DNA from: Bartonella tribocorum
Lineage (GTDB): Bacteria > Pseudomonadota > Alphaproteobacteria > Rhizobiales > Rhizobiaceae
Length of the DNA: 64,000 nt
Direction: 5' to 3'
Assembly: GCF_002777915.1 (NCBI RefSeq)
Contig: NZ_NJGE01000004.1
Span: 1 to 64,000, forward strand
A program made the translations under genes and the position numbers. The first letter of the stretch is position 1. Each line of letters starts with the position of its first letter. This document shows, in pieces, positions 50,202 to 61,494 of the stretch. The notes under the pieces were generated by a model. The model was not told where the DNA came from and did not search any database. It worked only from the letters and a program-made list of their open reading frames with translations.

Positions 50202-50960
50202 CTATCCAAAACGCCCCGTGATATAATCTTGCGTTCGTTGTTCTTTTGGTGAAGTGAAGATCATTTCAGTTGCACCAACTTCGACCAAATGCCCTAAATG
50301 AAACATGGCCGTATATTGAGAAACACGTGCCGCCTGTTGCATGGAATGTGTTACAATAACAATTGTATAATTTTGTCGTAACGCATCAATAAGCTCTTCA
50401 ATCCGAGCCGTCGCAATAGGGTCAAGAGCTGAACAAGGCTCATCCATCAAAATAACTTCGGGACTAACCGCAATGGCACGCGCAATACACAAACGCTGTT
50501 GTTGTCCTCCTGATAAACTTGTCCCAAGATCATGAAGACGATCTTTTACTTCTTCAAATAAACCGGCCTGCCTCAAACTCTTTTCAACCACATCATGCAA
50601 TTCGGCGCGCGTCTTAACTAAACCGTGAATTCGCGGCCCATAGGCAACATTCTCGAATATAGATTTTGGAAAAGGACTGGGCTTTTGAAAAACCATTCCA
50701 ACACGAGCGCGCAATTCGACAACATCAATCCTCTGGTCATAAATATTTTCCCCATCTAAGGTAATAAGACCTGTTATTTTAGCCCCTTCAATCGTATCAT
50801 TCATACGGTTAAAACAACGCAAAAAAGTCGACTTTCCGCATCCTGATGGACCAATCAAAGCAGTAACTTGATGTTCAGGAATATCAAGAGTAATACCATG
50901 GAGTGCTTCTTTATCTCCATAAGAAACCTTTACATCCTGACCACGCATTTTAATCTTCAT
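50202..50960 (-). CDS. pstB: Phosphate ABC transporter ATPase PstB
   Basis: A 252-residue ATPase with Walker [10 protein letters not shown], signature [14 protein letters not shown] and Walker [14 protein letters not shown]. The [15 protein letters not shown]-type Q-loop region reads [19 protein letters not shown], specific to PstB. Energises high-affinity phosphate uptake. Confidence 0.96.
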   Translation of the reverse strand: MKIKMRGQDVKVSYGDKEALHGITLDIPEHQVTALIGPSGCGKSTFLRCFNRMNDTIEGAKITGLITLDGENIYDQRIDVVELRARVGMVFQKPSPFPKSIFENVAYGPRIHGLVKTRAELHDVVEKSLRQAGLFEEVKDRLHDLGTSLSGGQQQRLCIARAIAVSPEVILMDEPCSALDPIATARIEELIDALRQNYTIVIVTHSMQQAARVSQYTAMFHLGHLVEVGATEMIFTSPKEQRTQDYITGRFG

Positions 50961-51011
50961 GACAAAAACTCACCTTACAAAAATCTTACCGAAGTTGTTA
51001 TTTTATTAAAA

Positions 51012-52301
51012 TCACTGGCGACGTTCGAATCGTCGACGTAAAAAAACCGCAGAAATATTCATGATCGCAAGAAAAATCATTAATACAATAATAGCCCCCG
51101 ATGTCTTTTCAACAAAAGCGCGCTCTGCTTCACCCGCCCACATAAAAATTTGAACAGGCAAAGCTGTTGCTGGATCCATGGGAGTCATAGGAATATTAAC
51201 AACAAAAGCAACCATTCCAATCAAAAGCAAAGGCGCAGTTTCACCCAAAGCTTGGGCTACTCCGATAATTGTACCTGTTAAAATACCAGGTGCTGCTAAA
51301 GGAACAATGTGATGAAAAATCATTTGTGTTTTTGATGCGCCCAACCCTAAAGCAGCCGAGCGGATAGAGAGAGGAACAGCCCGCAAAGCAGAACGTGTTG
51401 CAATAATAATCGTAGGAAGAGTCATGAGCGCTAAAACAAGACCACCAACAAAAGAGGCTGAACGTGGTAATCCTAAAAAATTAACAAAAACAGAGAGTCC
51501 TAAAAGACCGAATACAATTGACGGAACCGCTGCAAGGTTATTGATATTAACTTCAATAAAATCTGTAAATTTATTTTTACGTGCATATTCTTCCAAATAA
51601 AGAGCTGTTGCTATGCCTATCGGAAGTGAAACCAATAAAACGATGCCTATCATATAAAGGGAACCAATAATCGCAACACCTAATCCCGCAATCTCAGGAC
51701 GACTTGAAGCGCCAAATGTAAAAAAACCAATATTAAATGTTTTATAAAGCGTGCCATCATGCGCTAAACGCCTTATCCATTCTACCTGTCGATTAGAAAC
51801 TTTGCGGTTTTTTTCTGCTACATGCAGATCAATCTGTCCCTTATAAGCAGAATCAATATCCGCAGCTGCCAAAACTTTGATTTTTTGCATTGTGCCAATC
51901 AGTTTTGGATTTTTTGTCACCATTTCACGCAGTTGCACACGAACACCATTTGAAAACATACGGTTAATGTCTCGCAAAGAGGCTCGATCATTTTGATTGA
52001 CATTAAGTTTTTTTGCTAAAGCATTGCGCACAAGAAGCGGATAATTGGCTGTTATGAGGACTTGTGGTTTTATTTGACGTTCACCACTTGGATCAATGAT
52101 CTTTTCATCCAAATAAATTGATAATGTCATTTCACTTTGAAAAAAAGCTGTATAGCCTTGACTAATGATAGACCATAAAAGCGCAAATAAAAAAAACAAA
52201 CCAATAAAAATAGCAATCAAACCATAGGCGCGAAAACGACATTCAGCCCTATACCGACGCTTAAGGCTAATATTGCGACGAGGAAAAAAATCTTCATTCA
52301 T
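51012..52301 (-). CDS. pstA: Phosphate ABC transporter permease PstA
   Basis: A 429-residue permease. The N-terminal 170 residues form the extra periplasmic domain (DUF3333 type) common in alphaproteobacterial PstA, after one membrane helix. The core permease carries GIATALYLEEYARKNKF and the EAA-type loop ALGLGASKTQMIFHHIVPLA. Its ATG overlaps the pstC stop (ATGA). Confidence 0.94.
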   Translation of the reverse strand: MNEDFFPRRNISLKRRYRAECRFRAYGLIAIFIGLFFLFALLWSIISQGYTAFFQSEMTLSIYLDEKIIDPSGERQIKPQVLITANYPLLVRNALAKKLNVNQNDRASLRDINRMFSNGVRVQLREMVTKNPKLIGTMQKIKVLAAADIDSAYKGQIDLHVAEKNRKVSNRQVEWIRRLAHDGTLYKTFNIGFFTFGASSRPEIAGLGVAIIGSLYMIGIVLLVSLPIGIATALYLEEYARKNKFTDFIEVNINNLAAVPSIVFGLLGLSVFVNFLGLPRSASFVGGLVLALMTLPTIIIATRSALRAVPLSIRSAALGLGASKTQMIFHHIVPLAAPGILTGTIIGVAQALGETAPLLLIGMVAFVVNIPMTPMDPATALPVQIFMWAGEAERAFVEKTSGAIIVLMIFLAIMNISAVFLRRRFERRQ

Positions 52302-53758
52302 TCATATTGTTCCCGATACCTACGCACAATATAAAGAGCTAGAATATTCATCAAGAGTGTCATCACAAAGAGTGTCATCCCCAAAGCAAAAGCCACCAGA
52401 GTTTGTGGAGAATTAAACTCAAAATCACCGGTCAATTGATTAACAATCTTAACAGTCATCGTAGTCATTGCTTCAAAAGGATTGAGTGTTAAGTTTGCTG
52501 CAACACCTGCTGCCAAAACGACAATCATTGTTTCCCCAATGGCACGCGATGCCGTCAACAAAATGGCCCCCATAATCCCTGGAAGTGCTGCTGGTATAAC
52601 GACTTTTTTAATTGTTTCAGATTGCGTTGCCCCTAAACCATAAGAACCTTCACGTAAAATACGTGGAACAGCCGTAATAACATCATCAGACAAAGAAGAA
52701 ACAAAAGGAATCAACATAATTCCCATCACAATACCAGCCGTTAAAACACTTTGTGCCATAATAAAACCTCCCCCATCTGAGAGAGAAGCTGAGAGATCAC
52801 GTAAAAATGGTCCGACAACCTTCAAAGCAAAAAAACCATAAACAATGGTTGGGATGCCAGCCAGAACTTCCAATAATGGTTTTACGATTGCTCGTAACCG
52901 CGCAGAAGCATATTCTGCCATATAAAGAGCTGAAAATAAGCCTATAGGTACAGCAAAAAGCATGGCGACAAATGCAATATAAAGTGTACCAGCAAGGAGC
53001 GGTATTAAACCAAATTGTCCACCTTCATCGCTTAAACCACTCGCGGAAAAACGCGGATCCCAAACCGTTCCCAAAAAGAAATTTGAAAAGGATACAGACT
53101 GGAAAAAACTTATTGTCTGAAAGAACAGAGAAAGTGCAATGGCGATTGTTGTCAAAACAGCAACAATAGAAGCACAGGCCAATCCAATAATAATTAAAGT
53201 TTCAACCTTATTGCGCGCACGTTGATAAGGCGTAATTTGTATTATTCCACAGATAAAACCAAAGGAGGCAATAGCAAAAAGAAAACCATAACCAATAACT
53301 TGAAGCTTTTCAAAAGAAAATACCCATGACCGTGCTATTTTGAACACATCATCCGACACTTCATGAGGTAAAATCAATCCTTTCGCAAGTAATTGTGCCT
53401 GCACTTCCTTATAAGAAGCTGTAGAAAGATCTCCTTCAAAACGCTGAATCATTTTGGTAAGACTTCGAAGAGTCTCCCAAAGTAGATCATGATTGACAGG
53501 TTCTGTTATATGCTCACTATACGCCAAAAGCTCTCGAGAGGCATTATATTCTGAATAAATTGTACTCCCAGCATCCCACAAAATTAAAAAAATAGAAGCT
53601 GGAATAACAGTAATTAAAAATGTCCACCAGCCATAATAATACGCACGAGAATGCATTTTATGTTGTCTGTATTCAAGACTGCGTGCTCGCATATAAGAAA
53701 TACAAAAACCACAAAATCCAAGAAGTAATAACAAAAAAACGATGAAGGAAACGCACAT
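52298..53758 (-). CDS. pstC: Phosphate ABC transporter permease PstC
   Basis: A 486-residue permease, longer than E. coli PstC because of N-terminal membrane and periplasmic segments usual in alphaproteobacteria. The core has VPIGLFSALYMAEYASARLR, GIPTIVYGFFAL and the coupling loop SYGLGATQSETIKKVVIPAA. Pairs with PstA. Confidence 0.94.
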   Translation of the reverse strand: MCVSFIVFLLLLLGFCGFCISYMRARSLEYRQHKMHSRAYYYGWWTFLITVIPASIFLILWDAGSTIYSEYNASRELLAYSEHITEPVNHDLLWETLRSLTKMIQRFEGDLSTASYKEVQAQLLAKGLILPHEVSDDVFKIARSWVFSFEKLQVIGYGFLFAIASFGFICGIIQITPYQRARNKVETLIIIGLACASIVAVLTTIAIALSLFFQTISFFQSVSFSNFFLGTVWDPRFSASGLSDEGGQFGLIPLLAGTLYIAFVAMLFAVPIGLFSALYMAEYASARLRAIVKPLLEVLAGIPTIVYGFFALKVVGPFLRDLSASLSDGGGFIMAQSVLTAGIVMGIMLIPFVSSLSDDVITAVPRILREGSYGLGATQSETIKKVVIPAALPGIMGAILLTASRAIGETMIVVLAAGVAANLTLNPFEAMTTMTVKIVNQLTGDFEFNSPQTLVAFALGMTLFVMTLLMNILALYIVRRYREQYE

Positions 53759-53834
53759 GTTATCTTTCAGTTTTTATAAAAAAATAGCACCGAAAATACC
53801 TACTCCGGCAATCCAATAAATTATTCTCAGAAAA

Positions 53835-54881
53835 TTATTTCAACATCATTACCCTACCAGCAGAAAAATCAGAACGCTGTGCTTGGCGCTCTTTTTCAGG
53901 AGCAACAATCAAACCATATTCAGCCAAAGGCCCCTCTGGACCAATCATTTGATCAGAAAGAAAAAAATCAACATATTCTCGCAAACCTGGAACAATATCT
54001 AAATGTGCTTTCTTAATGTAGAAAAAAAGTGGACGAGAAACCGGATATTGTCCTCTCGAAATTGTCTCAACTGTTGGCGAAAAACCGTTAATATCGGCAA
54101 CTTTTAGCCTATCAGCATTATTTTGATAAAAAGACAAACCAAAAATACCAACCCCTGTTTTATTCGAAGTTAAACGCGCAAATGTTTCAGAATAATCACC
54201 ATCAATATCAACCGCTTTTCCATCCTTACGGACCGCAATACAAGCAGCGTGTATCTCCTTATCATTCATTCCCAAAGACTTCATCACCCCAACTGCCCCA
54301 CTCTCTCTACAACCCACAGCAAGTAATTTTTCTTCAAAAACTTCACGTGTTCCGTGCTTCTCTCCAGGAATATAAGCTGCTATCATCCAATCAGGAAGAG
54401 CACTATTGATTGCACTCCATTTCAAAACATGATTGGGCTGCAACGTGCCATTTATAATAACTCGAGCTGCAAGGGCCTTATAAACATCTACCGGCTGTAA
54501 CTTCCAATCAGGACCCTTAATATCTGTTGCAAAAACAATGCCATCATACCCTATGCGTATTTCCTCAATATCTTTCACACCAGCATCAAAACAAGACTGC
54601 AATTCACTCGATTTCATTGCTCGCGAAGCATTAACAATATCAACGGTCTTCTCCCCAATACCACGGCAGAACCCCTTAATACCCGCTCCTGTCCCACCCG
54701 ATTCGATAACAGGAACCTTAAAATGGGGATAGATTTCTCCAAATGTCTCCGCAACAATCTTTTGATATGGTAAAACTGTAGATGAGCCAGTAACCTGGAT
54801 TTGATCGCGTGCATTACCTATCCTTACGGACAGCAGTAATGCAACAACCAATCCCATTCCAATTGATAAGACTCTGCTCAT
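53835..54881 (-). CDS. pstS: Phosphate-binding periplasmic protein PstS
   Basis: A 348-residue periplasmic binding protein with a signal peptide (about 1-24, ending GNA) and phosphate-loop motifs TGSSTVLPY and SGGTGAGIKGFCRG. First gene of the operon. GGGAG precedes the ATG. I could not find a convincing Pho box upstream. Confidence 0.94.
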   Translation of the reverse strand: MSRVLSIGMGLVVALLLSVRIGNARDQIQVTGSSTVLPYQKIVAETFGEIYPHFKVPVIESGGTGAGIKGFCRGIGEKTVDIVNASRAMKSSELQSCFDAGVKDIEEIRIGYDGIVFATDIKGPDWKLQPVDVYKALAARVIINGTLQPNHVLKWSAINSALPDWMIAAYIPGEKHGTREVFEEKLLAVGCRESGAVGVMKSLGMNDKEIHAACIAVRKDGKAVDIDGDYSETFARLTSNKTGVGIFGLSFYQNNADRLKVADINGFSPTVETISRGQYPVSRPLFFYIKKAHLDIVPGLREYVDFFLSDQMIGPEGPLAEYGLIVAPEKERQAQRSDFSAGRVMMLK

Positions 54882-55031
54882 CTATAAACTCCCTAAAGAT
54901 TGAGGACAAAGCCTCTTAATTTATATTAATTTATATCGTACGGTCATTCTAGTTCACATTTGCAACATCACAAATATAAAAAACAACATGGATCATTTTT
55001 TTAACAAAATCATGGTTGGATTCTGTGTAAA

Positions 55032-55970
55032 TTAATTTGAACGTTTAAACTCAACAATATCCCAAAACAGATGTGCAATATCTGTACCGCAGAAGCGTTT
55101 AATTTCACGAATTCCTGTAGGAGATGTTACATTAATTTCTGTTATATAATCTCCAATGACATCAATCCCCACAAAAAGAAGACCACGTTCCTTTAAGGCT
55201 GGACCAATGCGTTCACAAATTTCATAATCACGTTTTGTTAACTCAACACTTTCCGCACGGCCTCCAACATGCATGTTAGAACGCACATCTGTTTTTGTCG
55301 GAATGCGATTAATAGCTCCAACAGGTGTACCATCAAGCAAAATAATCCGTTTATCTCCTTTTCGTACTGCCTCTAAATAACGTTGAACAATAAAAGGTTC
55401 GCGATAAATATCTGCAAACATTTCCAACAACGACGCTAAATTGCGATCATCTTGTTTTAAATAAAAAACACCAGAGCCTCCATTCCCATAAAGTGGTTTC
55501 ACAATAATATCGCCAAAGGTTTCTCTAAAAGCTGTTATTTCTTCAATATCTTTGGTAATTAACGTTTCAGGCATCAAATCAGAAAATTCCGTCACAAAAA
55601 TTTTTTCTGGACTGTTTCGTACCCATGTCGGATCATTCACAACAAGTGTTTTAGGATGAATACGCTCTAATAAATGAGTCGTGGTGATATAATTGAGATC
55701 AAAAGGGGGGTCTTGGCGCAAAAGAACCACATCCATATCTCTTAATTCCGTGCGAACAGGCTTTCCTAACTGATAATGCTTTCCCTCTTCATCATGGACA
55801 GTCAAGGGTTCCAATCGTGCAATCACACAACCATCGCATAAAGATAAACGATCTGGTGTATAATGAAAGAGAGAGTGTCCACGTTCTTGCGCAGCTAAAG
55901 CGAGTGCAAATGTCGTATCTCCTTGAATCCGAATTGTTGAAATATGATCCATCTGAATGGCAATTTTCAT
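55032..55970 (-). CDS. gshB: Glutathione synthetase GshB
   Basis: A 312-residue ATP-grasp enzyme that joins gamma-glutamylcysteine and glycine. Motifs: [13 protein letters not shown] start, [29 protein letters not shown] and the C-terminal [18 protein letters not shown] precedes the ATG. Divergent from the MoeB-like gene. Confidence 0.95.
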   Translation of the reverse strand: MKIAIQMDHISTIRIQGDTTFALALAAQERGHSLFHYTPDRLSLCDGCVIARLEPLTVHDEEGKHYQLGKPVRTELRDMDVVLLRQDPPFDLNYITTTHLLERIHPKTLVVNDPTWVRNSPEKIFVTEFSDLMPETLITKDIEEITAFRETFGDIIVKPLYGNGGSGVFYLKQDDRNLASLLEMFADIYREPFIVQRYLEAVRKGDKRIILLDGTPVGAINRIPTKTDVRSNMHVGGRAESVELTKRDYEICERIGPALKERGLLFVGIDVIGDYITEINVTSPTGIREIKRFCGTDIAHLFWDIVEFKRSN

Positions 55971-56057
55971 AAATAAATTCTCCCTATCCTAAAAGCAGAC
56001 TGGTCTATGCACCATAAACTTAGTAAACAATAAAAGAACGATGACAAGAGAAAAATC

Positions 56058-56852
56058 ATGACACAAGAAACAGATACAAAATTCAATAACGAAGAAATCG
56101 AACGCTATGCACGCCACATCATTTTGCCTGAGATTGGTGGTGCGGGGCAACAAAAACTCAAAAAAGCGCGGGTTCTTGTCGTGGGTGCTGGTGGTCTTGG
56201 AGCGCCTGTCTTAACTTATTTGGCTGCCGCAGGTGTTGGAACCCTTGGAATTGTCGATAACGATACTGTTTCACTTTCCAATTTACAACGCCAAGTTATT
56301 CATAACACAAATGCAATAAACCAAAGCAAAACAGACAGTGCTGAAACCACTATAAAAGCAATAAATCCCCATGTTATGGTTGAAAAACACACCCTACGCT
56401 TAGATAAAAGTAATGTGGATAAACTGATCAATGCCTACAATATCATTGTTGATGGAAGTGATAATTTTACCACACGCTATCTTCTTGCTGATCACGCTGC
56501 CCAATGCAAAAAGCCTTTAATAAGTGGTGCTGTAGAACGTTTTAATGGCTCATTAACCGTCCTTATGCCGTATAAAGACAATAACCCTCACTATCGCGAT
56601 TTATTCCCCACCCCTCCTGCTCCCGATAGTGTTCCAACATGTGCTGAAGCTGGAATCATTGGTGTTTTACCCGGTGTTATTGGAACCCTACAAGCAATGG
56701 AAGCGATTAAAATGATCACAAATATCGGAGATCCATTAGTAGGAAAGATTCTTCTCTATAATGGATTATTAGCGCAATTTAATGTTGTTATCTATAAACG
56801 ATCAAATTCTAAAGAAAATACCATAGGGATTAAGAGGCCTAGAGAGTCATGA
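56058..56852 (+). CDS. ThiF/MoeB/HesA family adenylyltransferase
   Basis: A 264-residue E1-like enzyme. The nucleotide site VVGAGGLGAPVLTYLAAAGV (about 41-60), the Asp/Arg block DNDTVSLSNLQRQVIH and the conserved Cys region PTCAEAGIIGVLPGVIGT (Cys195) are intact. It would adenylate the C-terminal Gly-Gly of a ThiS/MoaD-type sulfur carrier. The four zinc-binding cysteines of classical MoeB are missing: the first pair reads HYRD (178-181), and no C-terminal pair exists. There is no rhodanese domain. ThiF or MoeB role is undecided. Confidence 0.88.
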   Translation: MTQETDTKFNNEEIERYARHIILPEIGGAGQQKLKKARVLVVGAGGLGAPVLTYLAAAGVGTLGIVDNDTVSLSNLQRQVIHNTNAINQSKTDSAETTIKAINPHVMVEKHTLRLDKSNVDKLINAYNIIVDGSDNFTTRYLLADHAAQCKKPLISGAVERFNGSLTVLMPYKDNNPHYRDLFPTPPAPDSVPTCAEAGIIGVLPGVIGTLQAMEAIKMITNIGDPLVGKILLYNGLLAQFNVVIYKRSNSKENTIGIKRPRES

Positions 56853-56861
56853 TTTTATCCC

Positions 56862-57076
56862 TACTCATTTTAAAAACTTTCGCGATATGCGTTGAAACTG
56901 GAACACTGATGTTTTACCACAAATTATCGAAATGCTGTAAATAATGGAAACGATTAAACTCATCACAAAAATTGAAGACCTTTTGTGGAAAAACCTCCTT
57001 TATAATGGATTATCGGCATAATTTCATGTCATCTTTTATAAACGATTAAATGCTCATGCAAAAAGCGCTACCATCA
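56862..57076 (+). pseudogene. Decayed tandem copy of the MoeB-like gene 3' end
   Basis: It follows the intact gene by only about ten bases. It aligns with its last 210 bases, for example GGAAACGATTAAACTCATCA against GGAAGCGATTAAAATGATCA, then CTCCTTTATAATGGATTATC against CTCTATAATGGATTATTA. Stops and small deletions break the frame. Confidence 0.85.
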
Positions 57077-57747
57077 GTATTCTTGTGGAAAGAATTTTCG
57101 AGGTGGATAAAAATATAAGCCACATAACTCTATTCAACCATTTTTCTTTTCACGCAAAAATGTTACGAAAGTACTTCTTTCAAACTATAACCTATCACTA
57201 AATAATCTAACCCATATTTTAGTTATCGATACTATAAAATCAATGATCTGTACCTACACCTCTAACCTCAAAAGAAAACATCTATGCCTTATAAAATGCC
57301 CTTTAGGATTATTGAACGTATAAAAACAATCAATTGTCTTTGTTCATAAGAAAAACGCATGGAGATTGATGTGTACAGAAGAATTAAGATAAACCTCATG
57401 TAGAGCTTTAATCACACAATTATTGCATTCAAAAGCAGAAAGCTGTCGCTCATGAAGTGATAATCCTTCAGTGATAATTTCACAGACAAATATATGTTAT
57501 ATGTGGAAAAAGTTAAGCAAACAGGTCTTGAAAACCAATCTGCAGATAAAAGCGTCAAGCATGCATTTTCTTAAAAAATAGCTCTAAAAAAGTGGGGAGA
57601 TATGCAATATTTAAGTGTATTCTGTTTTACATGGGGAGGTTGCCCTTATCAAAACATTAATAAAAACTCTTTCGATAAAACCTTAAAACTAAAATCATAA
57701 ACAAAATTAATCATCCTTCTTTCTAAAATGAGCCATTATGGTATAAG
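57077..57747. other. Gap with an unexplained frame
   Basis: No gene recognised. Around 57470-57570 a + strand frame reads KVKQTGLENQSADKSVKHAF and a stop, with no proper start; possibly another gene remnant. Confidence 0.35.
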
Positions 57748-58311
57748 TTAGCTTGGCTCGTTCACTTCATCATTATCCATTGGTATGGCAACAGGATGAT
57801 CGGATAAACTGCGTAAATAAAGCAAAAGATCGGCACGATCTTGGTCATTTTTGATGCCACGGAAAGACATAGTGGTCCCAGGGAATGCTTTACGTGGAGA
57901 ATGCAAATAACGATCTAACGTTACAAAATCCCATTTTTGATCAGAATGTGCACGCAACGCCCGTGAATACGCAAAACCTGCTGCTGATGCCAAAGGACGA
58001 TTAACAATCTCCCAAAGAACTGGACCAACGCGCCCTGCTTGATTGCGTCCAGAAGTATGGCATATGGCACATTGACGAAAAATTTTACGCCCATTTTCAA
58101 AATCGCCTTGTTGAAGGCGGCTATTTAGTGATATAGGGATATTAGATTCTTCCTGTTTTTCCTCCAATGTATCATTCTTGGTAACTGTGTGATAATATTG
58201 AACTGAAGTAGGATGATCGTAAACTATATCACTGAGCGTGGAAATTCCCACAACAATAACCAGCACACATAAACAAGCGCCAATAAAATAGATAACTTTC
58301 GAGCAATCCAT
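57748..58311 (-). CDS. Membrane-anchored c-type cytochrome (CycM-like)
   Basis: A 187-residue protein with one N-terminal membrane helix (about 6-28), a polar linker and a class I cytochrome c domain: heme motif CAICH (81-85) and axial Met148 in PGTTMSF. Resembles CycM/c552, which passes electrons from the bc1 complex to the oxidase. Located next to kdsB and pheA as in rhizobia. Confidence 0.9.
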   Translation of the reverse strand: MDCSKVIYFIGACLCVLVIVVGISTLSDIVYDHPTSVQYYHTVTKNDTLEEKQEESNIPISLNSRLQQGDFENGRKIFRQCAICHTSGRNQAGRVGPVLWEIVNRPLASAAGFAYSRALRAHSDQKWDFVTLDRYLHSPRKAFPGTTMSFRGIKNDQDRADLLLYLRSLSDHPVAIPMDNDEVNEPS

Positions 58312-58419
58312 AAAAACTCAAATGTTCACGGTTTCATTACCATTTGTAGTATAGGCTTTTTCTTTATAACACACAACATCATAAATATATCCACTACAGA
58401 TGACATTTGGAATCTTGCA

Positions 58420-59151
58420 ATGGCTCTTGAACCGATTATTCTTATTCCTGCCCGTATAGGCTCAACCCGTCTTCCCCAAAAAGCTCTTGCTGAAATTGGT
58501 GGGAAGCCGATGATTGTTCATGTCGCAGAACAAGCCAAAAAAGCAGCAGTAGGGCGTACGATCGTTGCAACAGATCACAATGATATCGCCAAAGTTGTTG
58601 CAGAATATGGACATGAATGCATCATAACACGAGGAGATCATAAATCTGGATCTGATCGTATTTATGAAGCTTTAATGCGTATTGACCCTGAACAACGCTA
58701 CAATGCTATTTTAAATATACAAGGTGACCTCCCAACGATCATGCCTCGCGAAATTATCCATGCGTTACGCCCTCTAGAAAATAGTTTTACTGATATCGCA
58801 ACCTTGGGTTCTCAAATCATTGAGGAAGATGAAAAAAGAGATCCCAATGTTGTCAAAATCATTGGAACTCCGCTTTCTCAAAATCGCCTTCGTGCTCTTT
58901 ATTTCACGCGCGCCACAGCTCCCTATGGAGATGGTCCTCTTTATCATCATATTGGAATATATGCCTACCGGCGCAAAGCACTTGAGAAATTTGTATCATT
59001 CAACCCCTCTACACTCGAGATGCGTGAAAAACTTGAACAATTACGTGCATTAGAGCACAATATGCGGATCGATGTGGAAATAGTCGATACGATTCCTTTA
59101 GGTGTAGACACACAACGTGATCTCGATAGAGTACGTAAGATTTTGGCATGA
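58420..59151 (+). CDS. kdsB: CMP-Kdo synthetase (KdsB)
   Basis: A 243-residue nucleotidyltransferase that activates Kdo as CMP-Kdo, the donor for WaaA. Opens [20 protein letters not shown], the CTP site; NIQGDLPTI and [12 protein letters not shown] are further family blocks. Its stop overlaps the pheA ATG by four bases. Confidence 0.95.
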   Translation: MALEPIILIPARIGSTRLPQKALAEIGGKPMIVHVAEQAKKAAVGRTIVATDHNDIAKVVAEYGHECIITRGDHKSGSDRIYEALMRIDPEQRYNAILNIQGDLPTIMPREIIHALRPLENSFTDIATLGSQIIEEDEKRDPNVVKIIGTPLSQNRLRALYFTRATAPYGDGPLYHHIGIYAYRRKALEKFVSFNPSTLEMREKLEQLRALEHNMRIDVEIVDTIPLGVDTQRDLDRVRKILA

Positions 59152-60011
59152 AAACACTCAAAAAAACCAATAAAATCTCTTTCCAAGGAGAATACGGTGC
59201 TAATTCGCACATTGCTTGCTCTAATATGTTCCCCAATATGGATGCTGTGCCCTGTGCTACTTTTGAAGACGCCCTTAATTTGGTGGAAAATGGGAAAGCT
59301 GATCTTGCTATGATCCCGATTGAAAATACTCTTGCTGGACGTGTTGCAGACATTCATCATCTTTTACCACAATCATCGCTTTATATTATTGATGAATATT
59401 TTTTACCTATCCATTTTCAATTAATGGTTTTGCCCGGCGTTACCCATGATGAAATTAAAACCGTCCACAGTCATACGCATGCCCTTGCACAATGCCGAAA
59501 AATCATACGAAACAACGGTTGGAAACCTGTTGTTTCTGCCGACACCGCTGGAGCTGCAAAATTTATTAAAAAAAGTGCTCAACGTTCACAAGCCGCCTTA
59601 GCACCGCTGATCGCAGCAGAACTCTACGGGCTTGATATTCTTGAAAAAGATGTTGAAGATAACTCTCATAATATTACCCGTTTTGTCATCCTTTCGCGGT
59701 CCAAACGACATGTCCCAAAGCCTACAAATGGCGAAAAAATTATCACCAGTCTTCTTTTTAGAGTGCGCAATGTCCCCGCTGCTCTCTATAAAGCTATGGG
59801 AGGATTTGCAACAAACGGTATCAATATGACAAAATTAGAAAGCTATCAAATCGGCGGAAATTTCAATGCAACACAATTCTTTGTTGATATTGAAGGACAT
59901 CCTGAAGATCCCATGATGAAACTCGCCTTAGAAGAATTGTCTTTCTTTTCTGCTGAATTGCGTATTATCGGCACTTATCCAGCACAAAACGATCGAACAT
60001 CGCATATATAA
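59148..60011 (+). CDS. pheA: Prephenate dehydratase
   Basis: A 287-residue stand-alone dehydratase in phenylalanine synthesis. N-terminal [12 protein letters not shown], catalytic [11 protein letters not shown] and the end of the catalytic domain [10 protein letters not shown] are intact. The C-terminal ACT domain (about 195-275, [13 protein letters not shown]) gives Phe feedback. No fused chorismate mutase is present. Translationally coupled to kdsB. Confidence 0.95.
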   Translation: MKTLKKTNKISFQGEYGANSHIACSNMFPNMDAVPCATFEDALNLVENGKADLAMIPIENTLAGRVADIHHLLPQSSLYIIDEYFLPIHFQLMVLPGVTHDEIKTVHSHTHALAQCRKIIRNNGWKPVVSADTAGAAKFIKKSAQRSQAALAPLIAAELYGLDILEKDVEDNSHNITRFVILSRSKRHVPKPTNGEKIITSLLFRVRNVPAALYKAMGGFATNGINMTKLESYQIGGNFNATQFFVDIEGHPEDPMMKLALEELSFFSAELRIIGTYPAQNDRTSHI

Positions 60012-60578
60012 AAGCAACAAAACCACCAGCATTTTTCGCTGATATCGAAGAATATTCTAAAAATCCTATAATGCCATGTGTCCTAGAGAAAATCGTTTTT
60101 TATGCTAAACGCGCTTCATCATGAATGCTAAAGCAGAAAAAAAGAAAAACATCCAATAACAGAATATACAAATTGCTTTGATAATGTTTTTTGATAAATT
60201 ATATGATAAATAGCAATTCAACGTGTACAAAGGTCTATATAAAGAAAAAAATAACCGAAAATGAAAGCATTTGTATCATCCATTTTCTTTCATATAAAAG
60301 TAAGATTCTTTAAAAAATATATCATTTCCTATAGCAGTTTATTCCAACAAAGATAACGAACTTCTTAAATTAACACTAAAAATAATTTAACTTATCATCA
60401 AAGTATATTTGAGATAACAGATTATTCAAACCTCTTGAATTCAAGTAATTTCAACGTGCTTTTTATAAAACTAAGCTAAGCTATGCCGTTTAATCATATT
60501 TTTGTATCACGTTTGAACTTTTCTATTTACAAAATCTGATTTATGATTCATCCCGTTTTAAGAAAAAAGGAGAGGATA
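60012..60578. other. Gap before secreted protein gene
   Basis: AT-rich, with no gene recognised; it contains the promoter region of the 60579 gene. Confidence 0.4.
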
Positions 60579-60983
60579 ATGAAAAAAATCTTCCCGCAAG
60601 GATTATTAGCTGCACATATTCTCGTCTGCTCTAGTGTTGCGTTTGCTGGATTTGGTGAGAGAGAATGGAATTTTGCGCCAGATGAAAGTGTTACAATTAT
60701 TCCCTCCGATATAGTCCGTCAAGGAGTCGAATATTCTTGCGAAGCATTTAAACCGAAAAAAGTATCCTTTACTTTATCGTACTCTGCTCCCTCTGACTTA
60801 GACAAACTACACATTGTTGTTGATGATGAAAAGAAAATAACCCACGATAAGGAAAAGAAGATCTTTACGCTCAAAGATGTAAAATCCCTCAATATAGGTT
60901 TCCCTCCATCAGGAAATTATATTTTCAAAAATATTACGAAGGAAAAAGTTACTGGTATAGATTGTGATGCAGGAGATTTTTAA
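60579..60983 (+). CDS. Small secreted protein, unknown function
   Basis: A 134-residue protein with a clear signal peptide (about 1-22, ending AFA) and a mature part that looks like a single beta-rich domain with two cysteines (in EYSCEAF and GIDCDAG) likely to form a disulfide. GGAGAGG precedes the ATG at 60579; the frame extends further upstream without such a site. No family was recognised. Confidence 0.65.
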   Translation: MKKIFPQGLLAAHILVCSSVAFAGFGEREWNFAPDESVTIIPSDIVRQGVEYSCEAFKPKKVSFTLSYSAPSDLDKLHIVVDDEKKITHDKEKKIFTLKDVKSLNIGFPPSGNYIFKNITKEKVTGIDCDAGDF

Positions 60984-61494
60984 TAATATTTCTCATCAAC
61001 ATCTAAGTTTCAGTAAAATTATCTTGTTTTTTCAATCCGACATGATGAATTATGAAAGCTGGATTCGTAAAAGGGATTTTTTGCTGGTAGAAATGGATAT
61101 TTAAAGAATTTTTGTAGCAATTTAAATTGCTCTGTATTCTCTACCATCAGGCTCATTTTTAAATCAGTAAAACAAGTTCGGCCTTCGTAATAGATTAAGC
61201 TTAGAGCATTAAAAGTGCATTTACACAAATCACTTAGATTAAAAAGGAAAGTAATATTTTTTAGGTCTTAGGTGTGTTTCTTATTTTGCTCAGCATGATA
61301 AATCAGAAAAATGAAAAGAACTATTCCAATATATAACCGCACATGGAGGTCATATGAATAACCCGCACTACATTTTTTAGTGCTGTGAATGCTAGAAACT
61401 AAATTTTATTTTAAATCATATTCATCTGGGCTTATGAAACCGTTTATCTCTCTTTTATCCCCTTAATAAAGAATCTCATTATTTACAGCTATAA
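60984..61494. other. Gap, no gene recognised
   Basis: AT-rich intergenic DNA downstream of the secreted protein gene. Confidence 0.4.

Noticed and set aside
61019-61228. 69-codon minus-strand frame in the gap after the secreted protein gene
   Set aside because: No ribosome site, no domain and no neighbour support; size is expected by chance.
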